A DNA stretch of 64,000 bases from an uncultured Spartobacteria bacterium (GCA_938011325.1 CALLUD010000011.1:124001-188000), one strand, 5' to 3'; positions 1-9,331 are shown, counted from the first letter of the stretch. The notes: generated from the letters alone by a model not told the origin. Made by a program: numbers and translations.

Positions 1-6
1 CAGCGT

Positions 7-2076
7 TTAGAAGAAAATCGGAATGATCAGAATCGCGAGGATGTTCACGACCTTGATCATCGGATTGATCGCGGGTCCGGAGGTATCCTTGTAGGGATCG
101 CCAACGGTGTCGCCGGTCACCGAAGCCGCGTGAGCGCTCGAGCCCTTGCCGCCGAAGTTTCCTTCTTCAATGAATTTCTTGGCATTGTCCCACGCGCCGC
201 CGCTGGAGGTCATTGCCAGCGCCTGGAAGAGCCCGGTCACGATGGTTCCAACGAGCACGCCACCCAGCGCGAGCGGGCCGAGCATCGGAATTGCGGCCAC
301 CGCAATGACCACGACGACCGGCAACAGCGCGGGAACGATCATTTCGCGGAGCGCCGCCTTCGTTACGATATCCACGCACTGGCCATAATCCGGCGTGTCG
401 CGGCCTTCAAGAATGCCGGGCTTGGCTTCGATCTGTCGGCGCACCTCACGCACGACCGCACCGGCCGCCTTGCCCACCGCGTCCATGCTGAAAGCCGAGA
501 ACGCAAACGGCAGCAGGCCGCCAATGAGCAGGCCGACAAGCACCCGCGGATCCTCGAGCGAAAACGCGACGGCGGTGCCGGCTTCGCCGAGGTGGAAACG
601 CAACTCAAACACGTAGGAGCCGAAAAGCACCAGCGCCGCCAGACCGGCCGACGCAATCGCGTAGCCTTTCGTCACCGCCTTCATCGTGTTCCCCACGGCG
701 TCGAGTTCGTCGGTGATGGCACGGGTCTGCGGCGGGAGCTCGCTCATGACCGCGATGCCGCCGGCGTTGTCCGTGATCGGACCAAAGGCGTCGAGAGAAA
801 TGATGATGCCCGACAGCGACAGCATGCTCATCACCGCAATCGCCACGCCGTAGAGGCCGGCAAGATGGAAGCTCGCGAGAATCGCGATGACGATCAGAAT
901 TACGGGCAGCACCGTCGCGTGATTGCCCACGGCGAGACCGGCGATGATGTTCGTCGCGTGGCCGGTCTCGGACGCCCGCGCAATCTTCTGCACCGGGTAG
1001 TGCTTCGTGGACGTGTAGTAATTCGTAATGACGACCACCGCGCCGGTCATCAAGAGGCCGATGATCGCGGAAATAAAGAGCCCGCCCGCGCTGTAAACCA
1101 CTCCGCCGATCTCAATCGGAGTCGGGAACATCGCCTGCGTGATCGGCCAGAATGCCGCGGCCGACAGCACCGCGCTCACCGCAACGGCGCCCATCAACGA
1201 CATCGTCGGGTTTCCGCGATTCACGTTCACAAAGAGAATGCCGATGATCGAGGCGATCAGCGAAACGCCGCCAATGAGGAACGGATAGATCACGGCCTGC
1301 GGCACTCCCTGCAGGGCAAGGAATCCGATCAGCACCGCGCCGATCAAGCTGACGGCATACGTTTCGAAGACGTCCGCCGCCATGCCCGCGCAGTCACCCA
1401 CGTTGTCGCCCACGTTGTCGGCGATCGTCGCGGGATTGCGCGGATCGTCCTCATCGAGATTCTGCTCGATCTTGCCAACGAGGTCGGCGCCGACATCCGC
1501 CGCCTTCGTGTAAATGCCGCCGCCGAGTCGCGCAAACACGCTGATGAGGCTCGACCCGAGCGCCAGCCCCACGAGGCTCATGATCGCCTGCTCCTCTCCA
1601 AGAAGTCCGCGAGCGATCACGAAATAGCCGCCCACCGCGAGGAGGGCGAGCGCCACGACGAGAAGACCGGTCACCGCACCGCCGTTGAAAGCGGCTTTCA
1701 TCGCGGGAAAACGCCCGACGGTCGCAGCCTGCGCCGTGCGAACATTCGCCATCACGGCAATACGCATGCCGACATAACCCGCAGCCATGGAGCACCCGGC
1801 GCCGATCAGAAACCCGATCGCGGTGAGCGCGCCCTTCAGAATGAACAGCGCCACGAAAATCACGAGGGCGATCAAACCGATGGTGACAATCTGGCGGTTG
1901 AGATACGCCTTCGCCCCCTCCTGCACGGCACCCGCGATGAGGGCCATTTTCTCGTTGCCCGCGGGCGACGTGAGAATCGTTCTGATCAGGTAAAGCGCGA
2001 AAAGCAGACCGATACCGCCGCAGGCCAGCGAGAGCGGCACACCCAAGTCTGTAAGAGATGCAAAAACAAACGTCAT
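7..2076 (-). CDS. hppA: Membrane-bound proton-pumping pyrophosphatase, K+-independent type
   Basis: This integral membrane pump hydrolyses pyrophosphate and moves H+ across the membrane. The 689-residue length and the many hydrophobic segments fit the family. The signature DVGADLVGKIE lies near residue 193 and the Asp-rich DNVGDNVGDCAG loop near residue 218; both bind Mg-PPi. The segment GNTMKAVTK carries Lys at about residue 466, where K+-dependent enzymes have Ala; by family knowledge Lys marks the K+-independent H+-pumping subclass. I chose the ATG at 2076 because it gives the normal hydrophobic N-terminus and lies just below a promoter-like sequence. The frame stays open for another 177 codons upstream, but that part is low-complexity Arg/Ala and overlaps the promoter. 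It is divergent from the SpmAB-type gene. Confidence 0.96.
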   Translation of the reverse strand: MTFVFASLTDLGVPLSLACGGIGLLFALYLIRTILTSPAGNEKMALIAGAVQEGAKAYLNRQIVTIGLIALVIFVALFILKGALTAIGFLIGAGCSMAAGYVGMRIAVMANVRTAQAATVGRFPAMKAAFNGGAVTGLLVVALALLAVGGYFVIARGLLGEEQAIMSLVGLALGSSLISVFARLGGGIYTKAADVGADLVGKIEQNLDEDDPRNPATIADNVGDNVGDCAGMAADVFETYAVSLIGAVLIGFLALQGVPQAVIYPFLIGGVSLIASIIGILFVNVNRGNPTMSLMGAVAVSAVLSAAAFWPITQAMFPTPIEIGGVVYSAGGLFISAIIGLLMTGAVVVITNYYTSTKHYPVQKIARASETGHATNIIAGLAVGNHATVLPVILIVIAILASFHLAGLYGVAIAVMSMLSLSGIIISLDAFGPITDNAGGIAVMSELPPQTRAITDELDAVGNTMKAVTKGYAIASAGLAALVLFGSYVFELRFHLGEAGTAVAFSLEDPRVLVGLLIGGLLPFAFSAFSMDAVGKAAGAVVREVRRQIEAKPGILEGRDTPDYGQCVDIVTKAALREMIVPALLPVVVVIAVAAIPMLGPLALGGVLVGTIVTGLFQALAMTSSGGAWDNAKKFIEEGNFGGKGSSAHAASVTGDTVGDPYKDTSGPAINPMIKVVNILAILIIPIFF

Positions 2077-2099
2077 ACGAAACGGGGAAAAGGGAGGGG

Positions 2100-2127
2100 A
2101 TATTAGCCAAGGGGGGCTTGTGCGCAA
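2100..2127 (-). promoter_or_regulatory. Candidate sigma-70 promoter of hppA
   Basis: Reading the minus strand, TTGCGC (2122-2127) is followed after 16 bases by TAATAT (2100-2105). That leaves a short pyrimidine-rich leader of about 20 bases before the hppA ATG. The match is by eye only. Confidence 0.45.
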
Positions 2128-2210
2128 CCTAAGAATCCGGAAATTCCCGAATTCCAAATGACCCAAAGCGCTTTCTTGAAGAGACCTATGGCGGCGCATA
2201 GAACGCTCCG

Positions 2211-3524
2211 ATGCTGAATTACATCTGGCTGGGCCTCGTGCTGATCGCCTTTGGCCTCGGTGCCGTAACGGGCCGGCTCGGCGAGGTGGCCACCGGCGCC
2301 ATCGACATGGCCAAGCTGGCGGTGATGAACATCGCCCTGCCTCTCGCAGGCGTGATGGCGCTCTGGCTCGGCCTGATGCGGCTCGCGGAGCGATCGGGGC
2401 TGGTGCAGATCCTCGCCCGGGCCCTCCGACCTTTGATGCGATGGCTTTTTCCGGATGTGCCGCCTGATCATCCGGCCATGGGCGCGATCGTGATGAACAT
2501 CGCGGCCAACATGCTGGGCCTGGCAAACGCGGCCACTCCCCTCGGCCTGCGGGCCATGCAGCTGCTCGAGCGTCTGAACCCCCGGCCCGGCGTCGCGACC
2601 AACGCAATGTGCACCTTCCTCGCGGTCAATACGAGTTCCGTGCAGCTGGTGCCCGCCACCGCAGTGGCCATCCTCGCCGCGGCAGGCGCGACCAACCCGA
2701 CTGCAATCATCGGCCCCGCCTTCGTCGCCACGCTTTGCTCCACCATTGCCGGCATCACGGCCGTAAAGCTGCTCGAAAAACTTCCCGGTTACCGGCTGCC
2801 ATCGATGGAGAATGCGCCGGTCGCCGGCGAGCCCACTGAGGACGAATCCGCCGGCGAGCCGCCTGCCCTGCCGACGGCTGCTCCCATGCCGAAGTGGGGC
2901 TATGGCGTGCTGGCGCTCTTCTTTGCCCTCGTGCTCTACGGCGGGGTCTCCGTTTTCCGCTCGCCGGGAGAAGCCGCATCCACGGATACCGTGAGCCTGA
3001 TCGTGCACGCGATCTCCGTGCTTGCGATTCCGTTTTTGATCGCCTTCTTCCCGCTCTACGCCGCGCTGCGACGCGTCTCCGTTTACGAGGAGTTTGTCGA
3101 GGGCGCCAAGGATGGCTTCCTCACCGCCGTGCGGATCATCCCGTTTCTCGTGGCCATTCTTGTCGCCATTGGAATGTTCCGCTCGGCCGGCGGGATCGAG
3201 CTTCTCGCGCAATGGTTTGGAAAGCCGCTTGCCGCGATCGGATTTCCCGTCGAACTGCTCCCGCTCGTGCTCATGCGCCCGCTGAGCGGCTCCGGCGCAA
3301 CCGGACTCTTCACCGATCTCGTCAGCAGCGCCGGACCCGACAGCATTCTTTCCATGATGGGCGGCGCGATCATGGGCAGCACCGAAACGACCTTCTACGT
3401 GATCGCCGTTTATTTCGGATCGGTGGCCGTTCGTCGCACCCGCCACGCCGTGCCCGCAGGGCTCATTGCGGACCTCACCGGCGTGATTGCCTCGATCGTG
3501 ATCTGCCGGATCATGTTCCGTTGA
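2211..3524 (+). CDS. Fused SpmA-SpmB type membrane protein (nucleoside recognition/Gate domains)
   Basis: This 437-residue membrane protein joins two homologous halves, each with a Gate domain, that are separate SpmA and SpmB proteins in Bacillus. The N-half has the conserved segment MNIAANMLGLANAATP near residues 98-113; the C-half has the matching glycine-rich MRPLSGSGATGLFTDL segment near residue 355. A charged Glu/Pro/Ala linker around residues 200-225 separates them. SpmA/SpmB act in spore-core dehydration in endospore formers, but this family is widespread in non-sporulating Gram-negatives, where its transported substrate is unknown. It is divergent from hppA. A small CTATG/CATAG hairpin (2186-2201) lies in the leader. 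Confidence 0.88.
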   Translation: MLNYIWLGLVLIAFGLGAVTGRLGEVATGAIDMAKLAVMNIALPLAGVMALWLGLMRLAERSGLVQILARALRPLMRWLFPDVPPDHPAMGAIVMNIAANMLGLANAATPLGLRAMQLLERLNPRPGVATNAMCTFLAVNTSSVQLVPATAVAILAAAGATNPTAIIGPAFVATLCSTIAGITAVKLLEKLPGYRLPSMENAPVAGEPTEDESAGEPPALPTAAPMPKWGYGVLALFFALVLYGGVSVFRSPGEAASTDTVSLIVHAISVLAIPFLIAFFPLYAALRRVSVYEEFVEGAKDGFLTAVRIIPFLVAILVAIGMFRSAGGIELLAQWFGKPLAAIGFPVELLPLVLMRPLSGSGATGLFTDLVSSAGPDSILSMMGGAIMGSTETTFYVIAVYFGSVAVRRTRHAVPAGLIADLTGVIASIVICRIMFR

Positions 3525-3603
3525 GCGCCATCCAACGATCTGCCGCCAACTGGTCGATGACGCCGGGCGGAAATTCTGCTATGGCCTGCGCCAACACCCG
3601 GTC

Positions 3604-4473
3604 ATGAGCGAGCCCGCCTATTCCGACGGCCACCCGTTGGACAAAGTCCACTACCGCGAATACAAGATTCTTCTCAAACCGGAGCGCTTTTTCCGGCGGG
3701 AGCGTTTCGAGGAATATTGGAAGATCCTCTGCCAGATCGCCGACCACTGCGGGGTCGAGGTCGAGACCAGAAAGCATCCGTTTCACAACCTCGTGCGCGA
3801 GGTGCTGTTCTACGACACGGACAATTTCGATCTCTACCGAAACGCGTTCATCCTTCGCAAACGCACGTTCTACAAGGACGGCTGGCCCGAGCCGGATCAC
3901 GAGCTCACGGTGAAGTTTCGCCACCAGAACATGGAGATCGCGGCGCGATCCGACATCCATCCGCGCATCGAGGGCGAGAGCCGCATCAAGTTCAAGGAGG
4001 AGCTGCTTCCGCTGCGCGACAAGATCGGCGGGATGCGCAGTCTCTATTCGCACAACTGCGTTCTCATCACCCCGAAGATCGTCCTCGACCAGGGACTTCG
4101 CGACATCGCGAAGGCGTTTCCCGCCATGGCGGCGATCGACGTCTCACCGGAGACGAAGATCAATCTCGTCAACAACGTCGCCGTGGAGGAAGTCGAGGTC
4201 GAGCCCGGCTATTTCCACTTCGGGCACGGTTACGAGGCGAAGGCGACGATCGCCGTGTGGCGCAATCGCGCCTCGGAGACCTCGCTCGTCGGCGAGTTCG
4301 CCTTTCAGGCGAAGTTCCATCGCATCGACGACATTCATCAAAAGGCAAAGGCACTTTCGGAAAAATTTTACCGGGCCGTGCAAACCCGCGCGCCGGAGTG
4401 GGTGCAGTTGGGCACCACGAAGACGGCCATGGTTTACAAGATGGGCGGCAAGGCGGCGCCGGACCATGAGTGA
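3604..4473 (+). CDS. CYTH-like (triphosphate tunnel) domain protein, function unknown
   Basis: A 289-residue soluble protein with no signal peptide. I do not recognise a named family, but the order of short motifs resembles the CYTH fold: an E-Y-K strand at residues 19-21, a FYDTDNFDLY segment followed by LRKR at about 80-100, and ELTVKF at about 110. In CYTH enzymes (thiamine triphosphatase, CyaB, VTC4) these strands line a tunnel that binds a triphosphate and metals. The classical first motif ExExK is not intact, so catalysis is uncertain. Its stop overlaps the start of the chromate transporter gene by 8 bases, which suggests co-transcription. It could instead be an unrelated beta-barrel protein. 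Confidence 0.55.
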   Translation: MSEPAYSDGHPLDKVHYREYKILLKPERFFRRERFEEYWKILCQIADHCGVEVETRKHPFHNLVREVLFYDTDNFDLYRNAFILRKRTFYKDGWPEPDHELTVKFRHQNMEIAARSDIHPRIEGESRIKFKEELLPLRDKIGGMRSLYSHNCVLITPKIVLDQGLRDIAKAFPAMAAIDVSPETKINLVNNVAVEEVEVEPGYFHFGHGYEAKATIAVWRNRASETSLVGEFAFQAKFHRIDDIHQKAKALSEKFYRAVQTRAPEWVQLGTTKTAMVYKMGGKAAPDHE

Positions 4474-5107
4474 CGAGCCGCTTCCGCCTCCGTCGGAGAC
4501 CAGCCAGGAGGCGCTGCTCCCGCCGGCAAGGATCACGCTCGCGGAAATTTTTCTGACGTTTCTGGCGATCGGCGCGACGAGCTTCGGCGGCGGCGTGGTG
4601 GCCTATTTGCGCAGCAGTCTCGTCGAGAAAAAGGGCTGGCTGAACGACGACACGTTTCTCGAGGTGCTGGAAATCTCGCAAACCCTTCCCGGCCTGAATG
4701 CAACAAACATGGCCGTGCTCGTGGGCGACAGGCTCCGCGGCTGGCCCGGTGCGCTCGCCGGCTTTCTCGGAATGATGCTCCCCGGCGCACTCATGATTTT
4801 TATTCTCGGCATCGTCTACGCCAGCCATGCGCAGAATGAAAACGTGAACGCCGTTCTCAAGGGCGTCGGCGCGGCGTCCGTCGGCCTGCTGCTTGCGGTG
4901 ACGCTCAAGATCGGGCGCAAGCAGCTCGAAAAGCCGCTCGATATCGCCCTGGTTGTCATCACCCTCGTGCTGGTCAGTTTCATTCACGTGATGCTCCCGA
5001 TCGTTCTGCTCACCGTCGGGCCGGTCGCCATTTTTCTCTACCGTCCCAGAACCCACCTGCCGCACAAGGCGGACGACCACTCGTTCGACAAACGCCCGGC
5101 TGACTGA
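4466..5107 (+). CDS. chrA1: Chromate transporter family, N-terminal half protein
   Basis: This 213-residue membrane protein is one CHR domain. It has the conserved TSFGGGVVAYL segment in its first membrane helix region and the QTLPGLNATNMAV segment near residue 75, which corresponds to the Q-x-x-P-G-P motif of ChrA. It is a short-chain, single-domain CHR protein, and such proteins function as pairs. The ATG at 4466 lies inside the previous gene, and the stop overlaps the next start as TGATG. The substrate may be chromate or sulfate-like anions; the family name alone does not prove chromate efflux. Confidence 0.88.
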   Translation: MSDEPLPPPSETSQEALLPPARITLAEIFLTFLAIGATSFGGGVVAYLRSSLVEKKGWLNDDTFLEVLEISQTLPGLNATNMAVLVGDRLRGWPGALAGFLGMMLPGALMIFILGIVYASHAQNENVNAVLKGVGAASVGLLLAVTLKIGRKQLEKPLDIALVVITLVLVSFIHVMLPIVLLTVGPVAIFLYRPRTHLPHKADDHSFDKRPAD

Positions 5108-5652
5108 TGAACCTCGGCTCCCTTTTCTCGCTCCTCTGGGTCTTCTCGCTGCTCTCGATCATGGCGGTCGGCGGCGGCACGTCCGTCCTCCCCGCGATGA
5201 AGGACTTCACCGTGGAAATCCAGGGATGGGTCAACGAAAGCCAGTTTCGCGACATCTACGCGCTCGGCCAGATCGTTCCCGGCCCGAACATGCTCATGGT
5301 GATCGTCATCGGCTATCACGTCGCCGCGATTCCCGGCGCGATCGTTGCATTTCTCGGATTCTTCGTTCCCAGCTCCGTGATCGCCCTCGCCACCGGGCGG
5401 GTGTGGAATCATTTCGAGGGTTCACCGTGGCGCACCGCGATCCAGCGCGCCTTTGCGCCCATCGTCGTCGGCCTCATGCTCGCCGGCACCATCTCCATCG
5501 CCCGCACCGCGATCGTCGGGGACAACGATCACCTCCAGATCTGCCTCGCGCTGGCCGCAATCGTTTTCGTGATTCTTTACTTCGGCAGAAAGATCAACCC
5601 GGCGCTCCTCATCCTCGCAGGCGGCGTGGCGGGTTGGTTCTTCCTGCGCTGA
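5107..5652 (+). CDS. chrA2: Chromate transporter family, C-terminal half protein
   Basis: The partner CHR domain of the previous gene, 181 residues and highly hydrophobic. The GGGTSVLP segment near residue 19 and the ALGQIVPGPNM segment near residue 53 are the two CHR hallmarks. It starts on the last base of the upstream stop codon (TGATG), the usual arrangement for translationally coupled subunit pairs. The two halves together equal one full-length ChrA. It ends 49 bp before the stop of the convergent antiporter gene. Confidence 0.88.
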   Translation: MNLGSLFSLLWVFSLLSIMAVGGGTSVLPAMKDFTVEIQGWVNESQFRDIYALGQIVPGPNMLMVIVIGYHVAAIPGAIVAFLGFFVPSSVIALATGRVWNHFEGSPWRTAIQRAFAPIVVGLMLAGTISIARTAIVGDNDHLQICLALAAIVFVILYFGRKINPALLILAGGVAGWFFLR

Positions 5653-5701
5653 ATCCGGTTGCGCCGGACCGCGAAAGAGCGCGGCTCCGCACAGGAACGG
5701 C

Positions 5702-7462
5702 TTACGATTGCGACATCTGCTCCCCTTCCGCTTCGGCGGCGGCATTCATCGCCATGCGCTCGGAAGCGATGGCTGCCATCTTCTCGCGAATGTCCGGATA
5801 CCGGCGCAGAAACTCCCGGAAGTCGCGCCGGCTGAGCGTGGCGAACCGGCTGTAATCCGTCGCAGTGACGTCGGCCGAGCGCGGTGCGTCGTTCAACAAC
5901 GCCATTTCGCCGAAATAGTCGCCCGGCCCCAACCGGATGCGCCGTCCCCTGGTCGCGACCTCCGCTTCGCCCGAGGCAATGAAATAGACCTTGTCCGCCT
6001 CGTCGCCCGCGCGAATCACCCGCACACCCGGCTCCGCGGTTTGCGGCTCGAAGTGCAGCACAAGCACCTCCCGCTGCTCCGGTGTCAACCCGGCGAACAA
6101 CGGGAAACGCTCCACCAGCTCCTCGGGCGTGAATGTCTTGCGCTCGGCGGCCTTTGCCTCCGCCCGCTTTTGCGCGGCCTCGAGATCCGCGCGAAGCAGG
6201 TCGTAGCGCGCATGACGGCAATCCTCCAGACGCGCCCGCAGCGCGGGGCGCTGACGCACCTGTTTGCAGAGCCAGTCCGCGCCGGCGAAGACGAGCGGGT
6301 TCAGCGTGATCGAGAGCAGCGCCCCCGCGAGGATGAGGTTCAGCCCCTCCGCGGTCATTAATCCGTAGGCGATGCCCAGGCCGCCGAGGATGAATGAAAA
6401 TTCACCGATCTGGGCAAGCGAGGCCGAGACCATGATCGCCGTGCTGATTGGAAACCCGAGCACCCACACGATTCCCATCGCGGCGAGCGACTTGCCGACG
6501 AGAATCACCAGCATCACGCCCAGCACCATCCACGGCTCGCGCCACAGGATCGACGGGTCGAACAACATGCCCACCGATACGAAAAACAGCACGGCAAACG
6601 CGTCCTGCAGCGGCAGGGAATTTTCCGCCGCCTTGTGGCTCAGCTCGGATTCGTGGAGCACCATTCCCGCAAAAAACGCGCCCAGCGCGAACGACACTCC
6701 AAAAAGCGAGGCGGCGCCGAACGCGATGCCCAGCGCGATCGCGAGCACCGACAGCGTGAAGAGTTCGCGGGAGCCCGTTCGTGCCACCTGCCGCAAAAGC
6801 CAGGGCATGACCCGCGGCCCGAGCCACAGTGAAAGCGCCACGAACACCGCGACCTTCCCGAGCGTGAGCGCGAGCGTGATCCAGAGGTTTCCTCCGGTGT
6901 CGGCACCGTGATGATCATCCGCGGGAGCGGCGCCGCCGAGTGCCCCCGCGAAGGACGGGATCAACACCAGTGCGAGCACCATCGCGAGATCCTCCACGAT
7001 CAACCAGCCCACGGCGACGCGGCCGTTTGGCGTGGACACCGCGTTGCGCTCCTCCAGCGCCTTGAGCATCACCACGGTGCTCGCCACCGAGAGGCTCAGT
7101 CCCAGCACGATCGAGCTGCCGAGACTCCATCCCCATGCCAGCATCATCCCGGCGCCGATCGCCGTCGCGATGCCGATCTGCGCCACTGCACCGGGAATCG
7201 CAATCCGCCGCACCGCCAGCAGGTCCGCCACGGAAAAATGAAGCCCGACGCCAAACATCAGAAGCATCACGCCGATCTCCGCGAGCTGGCCGGCGAGCTT
7301 TTCGTCGGCGACGAACCCCGGCGTGTAAGGTCCCGCCAGAATGCCCGCCACCAGATACCCCACGAGAGGTGGCAGCCTCAACCGGCTCGCGACGAAGCCC
7401 AGCACAAATGCCAGGGCCAACCCGATCGCGATGGTGGAAATCAACGAGATATCATGGGGCAT
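5702..7462 (-). CDS. CPA2-family cation:proton antiporter with C-terminal cyclic-nucleotide-binding domain
   Basis: A 586-residue inner-membrane protein. The first 380 or so residues form the roughly 12-helix Na+/H+ exchanger fold of the KefB/YbaL group, with segments such as GYLVAGILAGP and GVMLLMFGVGLHF. Most YbaL-like members carry a TrkA-N (NAD-binding) domain at the C-terminus. Here there is instead a cNMP-binding domain from about residue 445, with the phosphate-binding cassette FGEMALLNDAPRSADV. Transport is therefore probably gated by a cyclic nucleotide or a related ligand. The ATG at 7462 was preferred over one 13 codons upstream because it begins directly before the first membrane helix. 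Confidence 0.9.
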   Translation of the reverse strand: MPHDISLISTIAIGLALAFVLGFVASRLRLPPLVGYLVAGILAGPYTPGFVADEKLAGQLAEIGVMLLMFGVGLHFSVADLLAVRRIAIPGAVAQIGIATAIGAGMMLAWGWSLGSSIVLGLSLSVASTVVMLKALEERNAVSTPNGRVAVGWLIVEDLAMVLALVLIPSFAGALGGAAPADDHHGADTGGNLWITLALTLGKVAVFVALSLWLGPRVMPWLLRQVARTGSRELFTLSVLAIALGIAFGAASLFGVSFALGAFFAGMVLHESELSHKAAENSLPLQDAFAVLFFVSVGMLFDPSILWREPWMVLGVMLVILVGKSLAAMGIVWVLGFPISTAIMVSASLAQIGEFSFILGGLGIAYGLMTAEGLNLILAGALLSITLNPLVFAGADWLCKQVRQRPALRARLEDCRHARYDLLRADLEAAQKRAEAKAAERKTFTPEELVERFPLFAGLTPEQREVLVLHFEPQTAEPGVRVIRAGDEADKVYFIASGEAEVATRGRRIRLGPGDYFGEMALLNDAPRSADVTATDYSRFATLSRRDFREFLRRYPDIREKMAAIASERMAMNAAAEAEGEQMSQS

Positions 7463-7600
7463 ACGGCAGCGCATTATGCACAGCTCCTGACAATGCGCCA
7501 CATCAGGCCGCCACAGACGGCGAATTCATGGAGCCCTGTCATATCCCGCCCCGCCGCTTGCATCCGCCCCGGGAGCCGACTACTTTCGGCCCTCCGACAC

Positions 7601-8788
7601 ATGAGCACCATTCTTGATCCGGCCCGTCTCGAGGGCATCGAATTGAGCAACGACGAAGTGGCCCGCTACTCGCGCCACCTCATCATGCCCGAGGTCACGC
7701 TCGAGGGCCAAAAGAAGCTGAAGGCTGCGAAAGTCCTCTGCATCGGCACCGGCGGGCTCGGCTCACCCATTGCCCTTTACCTTGCCGCGGCCGGTATCGG
7801 CACAATCGGCCTCGTCGACGCGGACACGGTCGATTTTTCAAATCTGCAACGCCAGATTCTCCACGGCACCAAGGACGTCGGCCGCAAAAAGATCAACAGC
7901 GCGCGCGATCGCATCAAGGACGTCAATCCCAACGTCCAGGTCGAGCTTCACGACGCTTTCTTCACCAGCGCAAACGCCCGCGAGATCGTCGAGAATTACG
8001 ACATCGTCATTGACGGCACCGACAACTTCCCGACGCGCTATCTCTCGAACGACATCTGCGTTTTTCTCAAGAAGCCCAACGTCTACGGCTCGATCTTCCG
8101 TTTCGACGGCCAGGCCACCGTCTTCGCGCCTTCGCTCGGCGGTCCCTGCTACCGCTGTCTCTATCCGGAACCGCCGCCGCCGGGAATGGTCCCGAGCTGC
8201 GCGGAAGGCGGCGTGCTTGGCGTGCTGCCCGGCGTCGTTGGCGTCATCCAGGCGATCGAAGCGATCAAGCTGATCGTCGGCATCGGCGAACCGTTGATCG
8301 GACGCCTCATTCACTTCGACGCGTTGAAGATGAAGTTCCGCGAGTTCAAGCTGCGCAAGGATCCGAAATGTCCGGTCTGCGGCGAGAATCCCACGGTGAC
8401 CGAGCTCATCGACTACGATCAATTCTGCGGCATTCCGCAGGCCGACGCCGCGGAGGCCGAGGAGGCGCCCGTGCCGACGATCACCGTCGAGCAGTTGAAG
8501 GCCAAGCAGGTGGCCGGCGAAAACTTCGTCCTTCTCGATGTGCGCGAGAAATACGAATACGACATCGCGCGCATTCCCGGTTCGAAGCTCATCCCGCTCG
8601 GCGAGCTGCATTCTCGCATGAGTGAGCTCGATTCCGCGGACGAAATCGTTGTGCACTGCAAGGCAGGCACCCGCAGTGCGCAGGCTGTGCGCGAGCTTCA
8701 GGCCGCCGGCTTCGGCAAACTCTGGAACGTCGAAGGCGGCATCCTCGCCTGGGCCGATCGCATCGACCCCACCGTCGCAAAATACTAG
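7601..8788 (+). CDS. moeB: MoeB/ThiF-type adenylyltransferase with C-terminal rhodanese domain
   Basis: This 395-residue enzyme adenylates the C-terminal glycine of a ThiS/MoaD-like sulfur carrier and can supply the sulfur itself. The E1-like domain shows RYSRHLIMPEV, the ATP loop GTGGLGSP, and the DFSNLQRQ segment. A candidate catalytic Cys lies in VPSCAEGGV at residue 200, and a CPVCGENP half of the zinc site follows near residue 260. A rhodanese domain follows from about residue 300 with its active Cys at about residue 353 in VVHCKAGTRS. This architecture matches MoeZ/MOCS3-type proteins. No carrier protein gene is visible nearby; the convergent neighbour encodes a MOSC protein of possibly related molybdenum/sulfur chemistry. 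The start follows the consensus N-terminus. Confidence 0.93.
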   Translation: MSTILDPARLEGIELSNDEVARYSRHLIMPEVTLEGQKKLKAAKVLCIGTGGLGSPIALYLAAAGIGTIGLVDADTVDFSNLQRQILHGTKDVGRKKINSARDRIKDVNPNVQVELHDAFFTSANAREIVENYDIVIDGTDNFPTRYLSNDICVFLKKPNVYGSIFRFDGQATVFAPSLGGPCYRCLYPEPPPPGMVPSCAEGGVLGVLPGVVGVIQAIEAIKLIVGIGEPLIGRLIHFDALKMKFREFKLRKDPKCPVCGENPTVTELIDYDQFCGIPQADAAEAEEAPVPTITVEQLKAKQVAGENFVLLDVREKYEYDIARIPGSKLIPLGELHSRMSELDSADEIVVHCKAGTRSAQAVRELQAAGFGKLWNVEGGILAWADRIDPTVAKY

Positions 8789-9291
8789 GACGCAATCCGC
8801 GCAACCGGCGGCGTGACACGCAGCACGCCGCTGGTGAGGATTCGGGCGCGCAAACCACCCCGTCCACGCAACGCCTTCATCGCGCCGGGAGCGAACGCCG
8901 TTTCCATCCAGTGGCACGGCGTCGCCTCGCCCGCACCGCGAAACCGCACGCCCTGAATCTCGAACTCGGCGTCCCTCCATTCGTTGAGGTCCACCCCGCG
9001 CGTGATCACGTTGCGGCGAAACGCGTCCGGTCCCTTGTCCGTCACCCCGAACTGACGCGCAACGTCCTCGAACGTCTCCCAGGCAAAGAACGTCACCTGC
9101 CCGGCGTAACCCTCCGGAAAGCGTTCCGGCTTGAAGTCGAAGAACCGGTCACCCACGAGTCCCTTGCCCGCGACGCATTCCACCTCGTCCACGGAAATGC
9201 TCGGATTCGTCCCCGGTGGTCGTCCGTGGTGCCCAAAATAGTTGTGCCCGGCCGATAAAAAGATGCGGACCACCTCGACGGAATTCTCCAT
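8785..9291 (-). CDS. MOSC domain protein
   Basis: A 168-residue protein formed by one MOSC domain, as in YiiM and the C-terminus of molybdenum cofactor sulfurase. MOSC domains carry a sulfur or bind molybdenum cofactor. Visible features are GLVGDRFFDFKP near residue 45, the FRRNVITRGVDLN strand near residue 92, and a conserved Cys at ATPCHWME near residue 125. It is convergent with the MoeB-type gene and the two stop codons share CTAG (8785-8788). It is divergent from the GH30 gene by 40 bp. Confidence 0.85.
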   Translation of the reverse strand: MENSVEVVRIFLSAGHNYFGHHGRPPGTNPSISVDEVECVAGKGLVGDRFFDFKPERFPEGYAGQVTFFAWETFEDVARQFGVTDKGPDAFRRNVITRGVDLNEWRDAEFEIQGVRFRGAGEATPCHWMETAFAPGAMKALRGRGGLRARILTSGVLRVTPPVARIAS

Positions 9292-9331
9292 GATCCGACT
9301 CTAACCCGCCTCCCCTCCCTCTGTCGCTCCC

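Noticed and set aside
130..2106. A long open frame on the plus strand opposite hppA
   Set aside because: It is rich in Arg, His and Asp with no recognisable domain and runs antisense to the well-conserved pyrophosphatase; in GC-rich DNA this is a codon-bias shadow.
4466..5652. Possible frameshift splitting one chrA gene
   Set aside because: The overlap is a clean TGATG and each half has a full CHR domain with its own motifs; split, paired CHR proteins are a known arrangement.
5653..5701. Terminator between chrA2 and the antiporter gene
   Set aside because: Only 5-bp stems (CCGCG/CGCGG) and no T-tract; not convincing.
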